The notes beneath the pieces were generated by a model. The model ran no database searches, was not told the DNA's origin, and worked only from the letters and a program-made list of their open reading frames with translations. From assembly GCA_026225475.1 (NCBI GenBank), contig JAMFSU010000079.1, positions 44,910 to 108,909 on the forward strand: a stretch of DNA of 64,000 nt. The letters run 5' to 3'. The position numbers and the translations under genes are program-made. The first letter of the stretch is position 1. Each line of letters opens with the position of its first letter. This document shows, in pieces, positions 25,669 through 34,832 of this stretch. This stretch comes from Duganella sp. (GTDB lineage: Bacteria > Pseudomonadota > Gammaproteobacteria > Burkholderiales > Burkholderiaceae_D).

Positions 25669-26868
25669 ATGCGCCATCAGGCATCAACGCGTAGCAACCA
25701 GCTTGGCACGCTGTCACTTGCGGCTGCCGCGGCGTTTGGCGAGCACGCCACGCTGAGCATCTACACCACATTGGAACCGACGCAGACCCGCTGGCGCGCG
25801 CTGCAAGCCAGCGGCTGCAGCTACGGTTTTCAGTCGTATGACTGGATCGCGGCCTGGTACCAGCATCTGGGGCAGGCGCAGGGGTGGCAAATCAGGCTGG
25901 TCGAATTGCGCGATGCCGATGGCCAAACACAACTGCTGTTGCCGCTGGGGATACGTCGGCACCATGGTTTGCGGGTACTGAGTTTTCTCGGCGGGGAAGT
26001 CACGGATTATCATGCGCCGCTGCTGCAGCGCGATTTTCCGACGGCGACGTTTGCTGTGCTGTGGCAGGTGATCCTGCGCCAATTGCGTGGAGAGATCGAC
26101 TTGTTGCGCGTGCGCCGCATGCCGCAACTGATCGAAGGCTGCGCCAATCCGATGATACTGCTAGCTGGCATGCACGCCACCGAACAGGCACATGCTGCCA
26201 GCCTGACGGCGAGCTTCGCTCAATTCCAAAAACTGCGCAGTGCCAAGATGTTTGCTGATACGCGGCGTCAATTGCGCCGTCTGCATGAATTGGGCACGGT
26301 GCAATTGCTGGTGGACGTACCGTCAGCGCAGCGCACTGAAGTGGTCGCTGCGATGGCCAGGCAAAAAGCGCGGCGCTGGCATGAAACCGGCAGTCGCGAT
26401 TTGTTTGCCGAACCCGGTTATCTGGCGTTTTATCAGTCGCTGGCGGCGCAGGGAATCGGTGGTGGCGACGTGGTGGTGTCAGCACTGCTAGTCGATGACA
26501 TCCTGGTCGCCACGCATTGGGGTATTTGCTACGGACAGCGCTACTACTGGATCATGCCGGGCTATGAAGATGGCAGCTGGGGACGCTATTCGGTAGGGCG
26601 CATCCTGATGGATGCGGTGGTTCAGCATTGCATCGAACGCGGTCTGGCGATCTTCGATCTGACCGTCGGCGATGAAGCATACAAGTTGCAATGGGCCGAT
26701 CAGACACTGGCCTTGTACGCCGGCCAGCAGGGTTACAGCCTGCGCGGCAAGCTGGCGGTCGGCATTAGTGAGTTGTGGCAGCGTTTGCGGGTAAGGGCGC
26801 GCAACAATCTGCGCCTGCGCAATCTGGTGCGGCGCTGGCGCGGACTTGCGCCAATCAGCGCGCCTTAA
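25669..26868 (+). CDS. FemAB/CelD-like GNAT acyltransferase
   Basis: The product (about 399 residues) has the double-GNAT pattern of FemAB-like or CelD-like proteins seen in exopolysaccharide loci. SYGFQSYDWIAAWYQHLG marks the first half, and FDLTVGDEAYKLQWADQ near the C-terminus is the conserved GDExYKxxW motif of the BioF2-like/GNAT_6 family. Such proteins are thought to acylate a sugar or polymer precursor. The reaction here is unknown. AGGA before the ATG at 25669 supports this start. Its stop overlaps by 4 bp with the stop of the convergent deacetylase. Confidence 0.82.
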   Translation: MRHQASTRSNQLGTLSLAAAAAFGEHATLSIYTTLEPTQTRWRALQASGCSYGFQSYDWIAAWYQHLGQAQGWQIRLVELRDADGQTQLLLPLGIRRHHGLRVLSFLGGEVTDYHAPLLQRDFPTATFAVLWQVILRQLRGEIDLLRVRRMPQLIEGCANPMILLAGMHATEQAHAASLTASFAQFQKLRSAKMFADTRRQLRRLHELGTVQLLVDVPSAQRTEVVAAMARQKARRWHETGSRDLFAEPGYLAFYQSLAAQGIGGGDVVVSALLVDDILVATHWGICYGQRYYWIMPGYEDGSWGRYSVGRILMDAVVQHCIERGLAIFDLTVGDEAYKLQWADQTLALYAGQQGYSLRGKLAVGISELWQRLRVRARNNLRLRNLVRRWRGLAPISAP

Positions 26869-27635
26869 GTTGCCTTGGCATCGTTGGCAAGCCAATAATC
26901 AATCGCCGCATTGACCGGCAATACCTGGCAGCCCGCCGCCAATGCTGCGGCTACGGCGTGTTCCAGCCGTTCGGGCGTATAGCCGAAGCGGCTCGGCGGG
27001 TTTTCCACATCATGCGTATTGACGATCAGCCAGCCCTTGTTGCGTGCGGTACGGGCCAACAAGCTATCGTAGTCTTCAGCATCGAGCGGCAAGTCATATA
27101 AGCGATGGGTTTTCAGCGCATTCAAATCGGCCTGGCCCTCATGCGTGCCGCCGCCGGTGATACGGCAGGAGCGGAAACGGTGACTGCAGATGCGTTTGGC
27201 GTTATAGGCATAGGCGCCGAAGGGAAAAGCAAAATTGAGCTGCGCAGGATCAAGGCCCAATTCGGCCAGAAAGGCGGCATTGCGATCCAGTTCGGCAGTC
27301 AGCGCTGGTGCCGTCAGCGTATCGCAGCGCACATGCGAAAAACTATGGCAGCCGAGTTCATGACCGGCGCTCAGCAGCGCTTGCAGATGCGCCCGGCTAT
27401 GGCAGGGTTTTCCTTCTTCGTGCTGGTCGGTGAGGCCGCCGGCGATATAGAACGTGCCACGCACGCCATTGTGCTCCAGCGCATGGGCTCCGGCTTCGCA
27501 GGCCGAAGCGGGAGCATCGTCGAAGGTAAAGCTGACCACACCGGTCTGGCCCTGCAAGGCGATGATATTTCTGAACGCATGCTGTGACAGCCGTCGGCTG
27601 ATGCGCAAAGAAAGTTTGGAAGCGGATTCTGTCAT
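26865..27635 (-). CDS. Polysaccharide deacetylase (NodB/CE4)
   Basis: The 256-residue protein contains the CE4 motifs: VSFTFDDAP (catalytic base and metal Asp), HSFSHVRCD (metal His pair, H-x3-H), FAFPFGAY and, late, WLIVNTHDV with the catalytic His. It would remove N- or O-acetyl groups from the polymer or its precursors. No signal peptide is evident, which is odd for polymer modification in the periplasm. It is the last gene of the leftward exopolysaccharide operon. Confidence 0.88.
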   Translation of the reverse strand: MTESASKLSLRISRRLSQHAFRNIIALQGQTGVVSFTFDDAPASACEAGAHALEHNGVRGTFYIAGGLTDQHEEGKPCHSRAHLQALLSAGHELGCHSFSHVRCDTLTAPALTAELDRNAAFLAELGLDPAQLNFAFPFGAYAYNAKRICSHRFRSCRITGGGTHEGQADLNALKTHRLYDLPLDAEDYDSLLARTARNKGWLIVNTHDVENPPSRFGYTPERLEHAVAAALAAGCQVLPVNAAIDYWLANDAKAT

Positions 27636-27668
27636 GTGTTGTCCCGGCTGTGTCGCTGCGGTGTCATG

Positions 27669-28796
27669 TCAATTGGCGACAATATGTGCGCCAAAGCGGC
27701 GACGCCACCGCAAGAAGGGACGCTCGACGCCATAATAAGACGCTATTGCTGCCATGAATGATAGCAGCACTGCCGTTGTCACGAAGCCGACGAAGCTGTG
27801 CCAGCCGATACGCTGTGGTCCCACGCTGCCCGGACCCCAGATGATTTCGGCGATGGCAATGGCGATCGGGTGGTACAGATACAGCGAATACGACCAGTTG
27901 CCGATACGGCGCACCGGTTTGGTTTCCAGCAGCCGGCGCAGTGGCGTCAACGCGCTGGTGAAGCAAATTGCCGTGATCAGGGGCATCAGCGCCAGTCCTT
28001 GCAGACTGTAGCGCAGCGTATCGCGAAAGCCGGGGTGGCGCACGACAAAGCAAGCCAGCAAAATGAACAGGCATACCAATTGCACGATGGGACTGGCGCA
28101 GAAGCGGCGCCACTGCTTTTTCGCATCCTGCGCCAGGATCAGCGCCAGCCAGGCACCATACAGAATCGCATCGATGCGGGTATCGGTGCCGAGGTAGATG
28201 CGGTCACTGCTGGCGCCGCCCTGATGCAGGGTCACGCGCCACAACAAGACCAGTAGCAGCACCGCCGCCAGCACCCAGAAAAAACGTCGCAAGCTGGCCG
28301 TGCCGTGCAACAGCAATACACACAGGAAGGGAAAGACCAGGTAATACTGTTCCTCGACTGCTAGCGACCACAGGATGCTGAAGGGGTCGAAACCATCGCG
28401 GTTCAAACCGAATGTGACGTAGATGCCATAGTAATTGGCGTAATAGAACAGCGCTGCCGCCAGCTTGTCCCAACCGACCACGGCACCTGACAAGGTGAGC
28501 ACCAGCGTTGCTACCAGCACCGCCACCAGCAAGGCCGGATACAGACGGATCAGCCGCCGCGCATAAAAGCGGCCGACGGCGATGCGTCCCTGCTGCGCAT
28601 GTTCTGCCAGCAACAAACGGGTAATCAGCAAGCCGCTGATGAAAAAGAACAGCGTCACCCCAAAGCCGCCCGGAATCGCCGTGCTGAAACCCATATGGGC
28701 GACCAGCACCAGCAGCACGGCGCTGGCGCGCAGGCCGTCAAGGCCGGGGATGTAGTCGAACGAAGGCGTGGCGCTGACGCTGGTGGTCGCGCTCAT
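27669..28796 (-). CDS. Acyltransferase 3 family (OafA/NodX type)
   Basis: The 375-residue integral membrane protein begins YIPGLDGLRASAVLLVLVAH, where LDGLRAxAxxxVxxxH is the family's first-helix motif. About ten membrane segments follow, with FFFISGLLITRLLL, RFYARRLIRLYPALL, ILWSLAVEEQYYLVFP and YLYHPIAI. These proteins O-acetylate exported sugars using cytoplasmic acyl donors. It overlaps the upstream barrel gene by 4 bp and lies 33 bases before the deacetylase gene. Together they suggest a balance of acetylation on the polymer. Confidence 0.92.
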   Translation of the reverse strand: MSATTSVSATPSFDYIPGLDGLRASAVLLVLVAHMGFSTAIPGGFGVTLFFFISGLLITRLLLAEHAQQGRIAVGRFYARRLIRLYPALLVAVLVATLVLTLSGAVVGWDKLAAALFYYANYYGIYVTFGLNRDGFDPFSILWSLAVEEQYYLVFPFLCVLLLHGTASLRRFFWVLAAVLLLVLLWRVTLHQGGASSDRIYLGTDTRIDAILYGAWLALILAQDAKKQWRRFCASPIVQLVCLFILLACFVVRHPGFRDTLRYSLQGLALMPLITAICFTSALTPLRRLLETKPVRRIGNWSYSLYLYHPIAIAIAEIIWGPGSVGPQRIGWHSFVGFVTTAVLLSFMAAIASYYGVERPFLRWRRRFGAHIVAN

Positions 28797-30151
28797 CGGA
28801 GATCCTCGATTTGCTTGCGGGCGCGGTTATAGCCTTGCTGATTGTCGAAATTGAACGGGCCGGTGATGTTATCGAAGGTGTAGTTCAGGCTGATCATGAC
28901 GGTGCTGCGCTGGTAGTTGAGACCACTGGACTGCGACATGGTTTTTTCACGCGAGGCATCGACCCGCAAGGCTAGCCGACGCGTGATGTCGTAGTCATAA
29001 CGCAAGCCCAGGCGCAGCAATTTGTCATTGCCATCGGTACCGGCGGTATTGACGAAATTCTGCGACTTCTGGGTTTCCAGTGAGGTCAGCAACGACACGC
29101 GCGACTTCGGTGTGGCTTGCCAGACTGCGCGCGCCTGCGCGCCACGGGTGATCACGTACAGGCGGCTGTCGGCTTCGACATTGGCCTGCGGGCTATCCCA
29201 GATGCGGCCATAGAAAGTGGTCTTGGGTGACCAGTGCCAGTCGATGCCCAACTCGGCGGCGAGCAATTGGCTATTGTGATCGGCCAACTGGTTGAAACGG
29301 CGCTGCACCGAACCAAGGTGCGCAATGAAAATGGTGTTTTCGGTATAACGCCAGGCGGTGTCGGCAAACAACTCGGTGTCGGTATAACCGGAGTCGATGC
29401 CTTCGACACCATTGGCGCCGAGGATTTCAGCGCTGGTACGGTTGCCGAATGTCACCTTGCTGCGCCGCATGCCGCCAGAAAATGTCGACTGGCTACCCGA
29501 GGTGTAGCGCACGGCGGCCTGCATCGTGTTGCTGTTCATGTTGTACAACTCGGCCAGACCGGCATCCATGTAACTCAAGGTCTGCTGGCTGAAGGTCAGC
29601 GGCAGATCGAGGCGGCTGGTCAGACGGTAAGCGACTTCGATGCTGTCTTCGCGGACATGCGGATACTCCGGGGCAGCGGTGAGCTTGCCGCTCGGAATGA
29701 CGCCGCCGAAATAGTTGTACAGCCGATCATCGGTATGGTGGTACAGACGCCCGCGCAGCAAATCGCTGAATTCCCAGTTGTAGATCGCTTCAAACTGCTT
29801 CTTGTCATCGTTCAGGTTATAGGTACCCGAGCCGATCTGGTCACTGTAATTGCTGAAGGTACTGCCGTAATGCATTTGCGAAATCGCCGCAGTCAATTGC
29901 AGGTTGCTACGCTCGGTCGGCAACGGCAAGAACAGGGCAGCGCGCACATCGGTTGACCAGGCCGAATCTGCGGTATTGAGTTTGTTGCTGCTATTGCTGG
30001 GAAACAGAAATGGATTGTCGATGCGATACCAGCTCAAGCCGCTCTGCAGGGCATATTCGGCAGTCGCGTGCGCCGGCAGCGCAGTCGCCGCCAACACGGC
30101 GAAGCTCACGCAGGTCCTGCGCAGTCGGCGCAGCGTGGCAGCCTTATTCAT
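28793..30151 (-). CDS. EpsL-like outer-membrane beta-barrel protein
   Basis: The 452-residue protein has an N-terminal signal (FAVLAATALPAHA, cleavage near 30) followed by alternating polar/hydrophobic strands through the whole length: AEYALQSGLSWYRIDNPFL, repeated W/Y-rich strands, and a C-terminal segment STVMISLNYTFDNI. This matches the EpsL type of outer-membrane proteins found beside exopolysaccharide export genes. A role in secretion or anchoring of the polymer is inferred from location. The start overlaps the glycosidase gene by 8 bp. Confidence 0.75.
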   Translation of the reverse strand: MNKAATLRRLRRTCVSFAVLAATALPAHATAEYALQSGLSWYRIDNPFLFPSNSSNKLNTADSAWSTDVRAALFLPLPTERSNLQLTAAISQMHYGSTFSNYSDQIGSGTYNLNDDKKQFEAIYNWEFSDLLRGRLYHHTDDRLYNYFGGVIPSGKLTAAPEYPHVREDSIEVAYRLTSRLDLPLTFSQQTLSYMDAGLAELYNMNSNTMQAAVRYTSGSQSTFSGGMRRSKVTFGNRTSAEILGANGVEGIDSGYTDTELFADTAWRYTENTIFIAHLGSVQRRFNQLADHNSQLLAAELGIDWHWSPKTTFYGRIWDSPQANVEADSRLYVITRGAQARAVWQATPKSRVSLLTSLETQKSQNFVNTAGTDGNDKLLRLGLRYDYDITRRLALRVDASREKTMSQSSGLNYQRSTVMISLNYTFDNITGPFNFDNQQGYNRARKQIEDLR

Positions 30152-32570
30152 CGGCGACTACCTCATACCAGAGACTGGTCTCGGCAAAATCGGCCTGAAT
30201 ATGAATGGTCGCCATGCCGTTGGCCAGCGTCACACGGCCATTGTCGAGCGCGGCCATACGCTTGCCGCTGCCATCGAGCGGGTAGACGCTCAGGTGTTTG
30301 GCCTGGGTGCGCAGACTGATGCGCGCCTGATTGCGCTCCAGCCAGACCGGGCCTTCGACATCGCGTGGACCGGAGGGTTTGTCTTTCATGCCGGAGTCGG
30401 GTTCCAGCGTCCACCATTTCGGATCGTTCTTGTAGCGCACCAATTCCTTCGGCCGCAGCGGCATGGAACCGGGCTGGGTGCCGGTGACTGCGCTGGAGGC
30501 AGAAATCAGGATCTGGCGCGATGCCGCCAGCGGCCGGTTGTCGAGCGCCGTCAGCAAGACGCCGGTAAAGCCGCGCCCCTTGCCGAGCAACTCGATGGCG
30601 ACATTGTCATCGCCGACGCGGCGCGTCATCAGGAAGCCGAAGAAGCCGCGTACTTGCGCGGTGCGAATCTGCAGTGTGCGTTGCTGCGGCAGGAATTCGA
30701 ATTCGCCATTGGGCGAGCGCAGCGGGGTATTCGCCGGGGCACTCTGCATGCCGAGCTTGGCGGTGCCGCTGAGATCCATGCCGAGACGCGCCTGCGTGGC
30801 CAACTCCGGCGTGATGCCGTAGCGGATCGCCAGATGTGTTTCGTAGGCGCCATAATCGCGCGAGGCTGCCACCGCACGGCGCGTTTCAGCCGCCAGCGGG
30901 ATCGTGATTTGCGCCGGCAGCGGTGCTACCAGCGCCTTGCGGAACAGCATGGCGCTTTGTCCCAAGGCGGCATATTTGCCCCAGTCGCCGCTGAGGGTGA
31001 AGGCCGATGGCGTCACCGACCAGTTGTCGCCATCGAGATAGTCGAAGAAGAACAAGCCATCCCAATCCTGCGCCGCTGCCACGGCGGCCATCAGCGGCAG
31101 GATTTCACTGCCTTGCTTGTTGGGGAAGGGCTGGTTGTATTCGCTGACCACAAACGGCTTGCGCACGTCGCGCCGCAAGGCCAGCGCCAATATCCGGCTC
31201 AACTCACCATCGGTGGCGGCGCTATTGTGGATGCGCCAGTCGTTGCGGTCCCAGGACGGGCCGGGGAAGTCGGGATGGTCGATGTAAAAGTGCTCATCGA
31301 GATAATCCATCTGTGCCTGCGAATCGAAATTGAGCACGCCGCCATAGCCCATTTGGGTACCGGTGACCGGAACCAGTGCATCGGTTTCGCTTTGCACTAC
31401 CTGGCGCAGGCGATTGAAATAGGCACGGTCGGTATCGGCCAGGAACATCAGAAAATCGTGCACGCGCAGCGCTTCGCCGGAACTGCCGGGCGTGCCGGGG
31501 TCGCTCGGGCCGAGTACTTTTTCGGTCAGTGAGCGCAGCTTGCCGTCGATGCGATCACGCCATTGCCGCACCTGCGAAGCATCGGTCGGTGTCAGCAATT
31601 CGATAGGCGAGTCGGGCGAGACACAGGTTTGCCAGGCTGCGCAGGCCTTGGCAGTGGAGCCGTAATGTTGCGCCAGCCAGGCTTGCCATTGCTTGCGCAG
31701 CTCTGGTTCGTAAGCCTTGGGCACAGCCTGGCTCCACTCGCGCCGCTGCCAGGCAGCCAGCAGGGACGATTCATTGTTGATTTCCACCAGCGCCAGCACC
31801 GGATTGTTGCGCAAGCCGAGCGCGCGGATCAACTGGCGCGCATAGTCTTCCTGCAACGCCACCATGCGCGGTTGATAGACGTGCACAGGCGCACCCAGTA
31901 CCGTGGCGTCGGCCTTGCCATCGAGCGGCGGCAATTGGTCCACGGCCGGACGGAAGCGATAGCCGACATGCAGATTGAGGTCGACGTAGATACCTTGCTG
32001 CTTGAGCACATTGATGAAGTTGCGCAGCCGTGCCAACGCCGTCTGATTGAAGCTGGGATAGGGGCCGGGCGTGAGCAGGCTGCGCGGTGGATTGTCCTGG
32101 GTGCCGGGACTGGTATCCATGTGATGCAGACGTACTGCGTTGATGCCCAGCTTGCGCAGGCGCAGCGCCAAGCGCTGGGCATCAGCGTCGGACGGGAAGT
32201 TGGTGGCGAAGCTGAGATTGATGCCATATAGGCGCACCCGCGTATCGTCCGCGGTGTTGGCGCGGTTGTCGCTGCCGACGCGGTAGAAATGGCCATTGCG
32301 CACAAAGATGCGGGCGCTGGCGTCGAGCGCTTGATTCAGCGTCGAGCGATCCGCTGCGCCACCCATCTGATCTTCATCGATGGCGAAATTGAAATATTGC
32401 AGACCATTGTCGCCGCGCGTGAAGTCGGTTGCCTGGCTGGCAGCAGTGATGATTTGCGCCGACAACGGCGCGGTGTCGACACAGCACAGCAATGCCAGCA
32501 ACGCCAGTCGTAGCGGTTGCAGTCGTAGTCGCCGCAGACGCGAGGAAAACCGGGAGGCAGCATTCATCAT
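30144..32570 (-). CDS. Secreted GH5-like (clan A) glycoside hydrolase
   Basis: The 808-residue protein has an Arg-rich N-terminus and hydrophobic signal (LALLALLCCVDTAPLSAQ, cleavage near 39). The catalytic TIM barrel runs from about residue 90 to 540. VRLHHMDTS and VDLNLHVGYRF are barrel strands, LVEINNESSL holds the proposed acid/base Glu (N-E), and KPFVVSEYNQPF holds the proposed nucleophile Glu. A beta-rich C-terminal region (about 560-808) may bind carbohydrate. Such enzymes in exopolysaccharide operons trim or release the polymer in the periplasm or outside. Family number is a judgement from the two Glu motifs. Confidence 0.78.
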   Translation of the reverse strand: MMNAASRFSSRLRRLRLQPLRLALLALLCCVDTAPLSAQIITAASQATDFTRGDNGLQYFNFAIDEDQMGGAADRSTLNQALDASARIFVRNGHFYRVGSDNRANTADDTRVRLYGINLSFATNFPSDADAQRLALRLRKLGINAVRLHHMDTSPGTQDNPPRSLLTPGPYPSFNQTALARLRNFINVLKQQGIYVDLNLHVGYRFRPAVDQLPPLDGKADATVLGAPVHVYQPRMVALQEDYARQLIRALGLRNNPVLALVEINNESSLLAAWQRREWSQAVPKAYEPELRKQWQAWLAQHYGSTAKACAAWQTCVSPDSPIELLTPTDASQVRQWRDRIDGKLRSLTEKVLGPSDPGTPGSSGEALRVHDFLMFLADTDRAYFNRLRQVVQSETDALVPVTGTQMGYGGVLNFDSQAQMDYLDEHFYIDHPDFPGPSWDRNDWRIHNSAATDGELSRILALALRRDVRKPFVVSEYNQPFPNKQGSEILPLMAAVAAAQDWDGLFFFDYLDGDNWSVTPSAFTLSGDWGKYAALGQSAMLFRKALVAPLPAQITIPLAAETRRAVAASRDYGAYETHLAIRYGITPELATQARLGMDLSGTAKLGMQSAPANTPLRSPNGEFEFLPQQRTLQIRTAQVRGFFGFLMTRRVGDDNVAIELLGKGRGFTGVLLTALDNRPLAASRQILISASSAVTGTQPGSMPLRPKELVRYKNDPKWWTLEPDSGMKDKPSGPRDVEGPVWLERNQARISLRTQAKHLSVYPLDGSGKRMAALDNGRVTLANGMATIHIQADFAETSLWYEVVADE

Positions 32571-33922
32571 GGCAAGCCCCTCGGACGTTGACGCCGGTCG
32601 TTACGCTGCGCGTGTTCCATGTAATCGATGGTCAGGCGCGCCGAGATGGCGGTGGAGGAATAGATGAAGAAAATATTCTGGAACAGCACACCGCGAAACA
32701 CTTCGCTTTCCGACAGGTTACTGATCAGGATCAAGATCAGCATGGCCCAATGGATTGCCGCTTCCTCACGATCAATGCGGGTGAGTTTGATCAGATTGCG
32801 CACGTGAAATGCAAATACGCAGACCATGATGACCAGACCGGTCAAGCCCAGTTCATTGAGGATGTCGAGGTAACCGTTGTGTGCTTGCAACGGGGTCCAG
32901 TGCAGCACATTGATAATGTTTTGCGAGGGACTGCCTTCACCCAGCCAGAAGGCGCCGTAACCGATGCCGAAGGTCGGATGGCGCTGTATTTCCAGCAGCA
33001 CCAGACGCCAGATGTCAGTGCGACCGGTCAGATCCGTGCTCTTGTTGAATATGGCGCCAAAGGGCGCGAACAGTTCGTCCCAATCGGGCAGGCGTGAGTG
33101 GAAGATATAAAACAACTGCAAGCCGATCAGAATGATGACGGCCAATGCCAATACCAGCCGACGGCCATCGAATTGCCCGCTCAGATAGCGGCGTCGTATC
33201 AGTAGGTAGAGGGCGGAGCCCAGTGTTGCCACCAGGATTGCGGTACTGCTCTTGGCCATGACCAGCATGAAGGTACTGAACAGCATGCCGACATAGCAGA
33301 TCGAACGCGGCAAGGACGTACCCAGGCTTTCCTTGATCCACAACACCACACACAGGCCGGAAATCGCGCCCAAGGTATTTTTTTGCGACAGCACGCCGCG
33401 CCAGGCGCCGCCCAGTTCATAGTCAACGCCGATGCCGGGCAACAGCAGTGCCACCACGAAGGAAAACGCCATCAGCGTCATCATCACGCCGAGCATGGTG
33501 CGGATCAATTGCTGCTTGCCACCGATCGGCGGCGCAATGGCAATGCCCACCAGCGTCAGGCCGATCAGTTGCACGCTGCGCTTGAGCGTGACCACCGGAT
33601 AGGGCGACCACAGTATGCTGCACAGGCAATACAGGATGATCAGGATTAGAAACGGATTCAGATTGCGCACATGGCGTAGGCTCCATTGGCGGTTGCGCCA
33701 GGCCAGCCAGGCGCCGATCAGGAATACCGAACCGAATTCCATCTGAAACAGCAAGGAGCCTTCGGCGTAATTGCCTTGCGGGTCGGTATTGCCCCAGTTA
33801 AAGCCGGGCGGTAATAGCGAAAAGCTCATGCTCAGCACGATCAGCAGCCGCACCATCATCTGGTCGAACCGGGAGTGGGGCAGGGCGGCGCTGCCGCTGT
33901 GCGATTCAATTGCCGTATTCAT
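32567..33922 (-). CDS. O-antigen ligase/polymerase-like membrane protein (Wzy type)
   Basis: The 451-residue protein has about eleven membrane segments and a large periplasmic loop (roughly 320-390) with the Wzy_C/WaaL-like stretch TDIWRLVLLEIQRHPTFGIG and NVLHWTPLQAHNGYLDILNE, where the HNxYL motif is typical. It is the probable polymerase joining lipid-linked repeat units. It overlaps the glycosidase gene by 4 bp and the upstream glycosyltransferase gene by 17 bp. Confidence 0.88.
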   Translation of the reverse strand: MNTAIESHSGSAALPHSRFDQMMVRLLIVLSMSFSLLPPGFNWGNTDPQGNYAEGSLLFQMEFGSVFLIGAWLAWRNRQWSLRHVRNLNPFLILIILYCLCSILWSPYPVVTLKRSVQLIGLTLVGIAIAPPIGGKQQLIRTMLGVMMTLMAFSFVVALLLPGIGVDYELGGAWRGVLSQKNTLGAISGLCVVLWIKESLGTSLPRSICYVGMLFSTFMLVMAKSSTAILVATLGSALYLLIRRRYLSGQFDGRRLVLALAVIILIGLQLFYIFHSRLPDWDELFAPFGAIFNKSTDLTGRTDIWRLVLLEIQRHPTFGIGYGAFWLGEGSPSQNIINVLHWTPLQAHNGYLDILNELGLTGLVIMVCVFAFHVRNLIKLTRIDREEAAIHWAMLILILISNLSESEVFRGVLFQNIFFIYSSTAISARLTIDYMEHAQRNDRRQRPRGLP

Positions 33923-34832
33923 GATAACGATGGCCCGCGAGGGCGCTTAATTTGCCGCATTGTGCGGCCGTGGTGCGCAACCAGCGGATCGCCATGATGC
34001 GTGAAAAGGGCAAGCTCAGCGCGCTCACCCCGGCGGCGATCAGTAATTGCAGTGCGGCGCGCAAGCCCAGTCGGGCGCTGCGCTGCCAGCGTGACCAACC
34101 GTGCAGGCGGGCGATTTCCGACAAGACATAGGTTTGCCCGAGACGATAAGAACGGCGCAATAGCCAATTCAGCGTGGCGCGCTGGGCCGGTACTTCTTCG
34201 CTGACAGTGGCTTCGTCGCACCAGATCAGGCGCGCGCCTTGCGCTTGCATGTCGCGAAACAGCATGGTGTCTTCCGCGCCGGTACGGCCGAAGGCAACGT
34301 CGAACGGACCCGCCAGCGCCATGAGTTTGCTGCGCCGGATCAAGACATTGCCGGTGCGTGCGTCGCTGCTGCCGATTACGGTGCCGGTAGCAAAGCGGCG
34401 GCGCTGGAAAAAATCGCCGCGGCGAATCCAGTCCGGTGTATCGGCCAGATAGCGCGGCAGTACCGGGGCAAATACCGCATCGGCGTCGAAACGCCGCTGG
34501 GTTGCCATCAATTGACGCAACCAGTCGGCGTCGGGCATTTCGTCGTCATCGATGAACAGCACCCATTGGCCTTGTGCGGTATGCACGGCAGCATTGCGCG
34601 CCTGGGCAATATTGGGTGTGCTTTCATGGCGCGCATGCAACGGCCACGGAAAACGCGCCTGCCATTCGCGTAACACGGGGGCGGCCGAGGCGGCCGGGTC
34701 ATTGTCGACTACCACCACTTCGACGCGCAGGCCGTCACAGGGCTGTTCGCTCAAGGCCGCCAGCAGTTGGCCCAGCAACACCGGACGGCGGAAGGTGCAG
34801 ATGCAGATGCTGATGTCGATCGGTGCGCTCAT
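33906..34832 (-). CDS. Glycosyltransferase family 2
   Basis: The 308-residue GT-A enzyme has ISICICTFRRPVLLGQLLAA, VEVVVVDNDPAAS, NIAQARNAAVHTAQGQWVLF, then FIDDDEMPDADWL (the DxD-equivalent DDD) and later AFGRTGAEDTMLFRDM, the ED motif for the catalytic base. It adds a sugar to the growing repeat unit at the cytoplasmic face. The start overlaps the flippase gene by 4 bp (ATGA). Confidence 0.9.
   Translation of the reverse strand: MSAPIDISICICTFRRPVLLGQLLAALSEQPCDGLRVEVVVVDNDPAASAAPVLREWQARFPWPLHARHESTPNIAQARNAAVHTAQGQWVLFIDDDEMPDADWLRQLMATQRRFDADAVFAPVLPRYLADTPDWIRRGDFFQRRRFATGTVIGSSDARTGNVLIRRSKLMALAGPFDVAFGRTGAEDTMLFRDMQAQGARLIWCDEATVSEEVPAQRATLNWLLRRSYRLGQTYVLSEIARLHGWSRWQRSARLGLRAALQLLIAAGVSALSLPFSRIMAIRWLRTTAAQCGKLSALAGHRYHEYGN

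Noticed and set aside
29904..31532. 542-codon rightward frame opposite the barrel and glycosidase genes
   Set aside because: Its translation is low in normal protein features and rich in Arg, Gln and His; the leftward frames have signal peptides and clear catalytic motifs.
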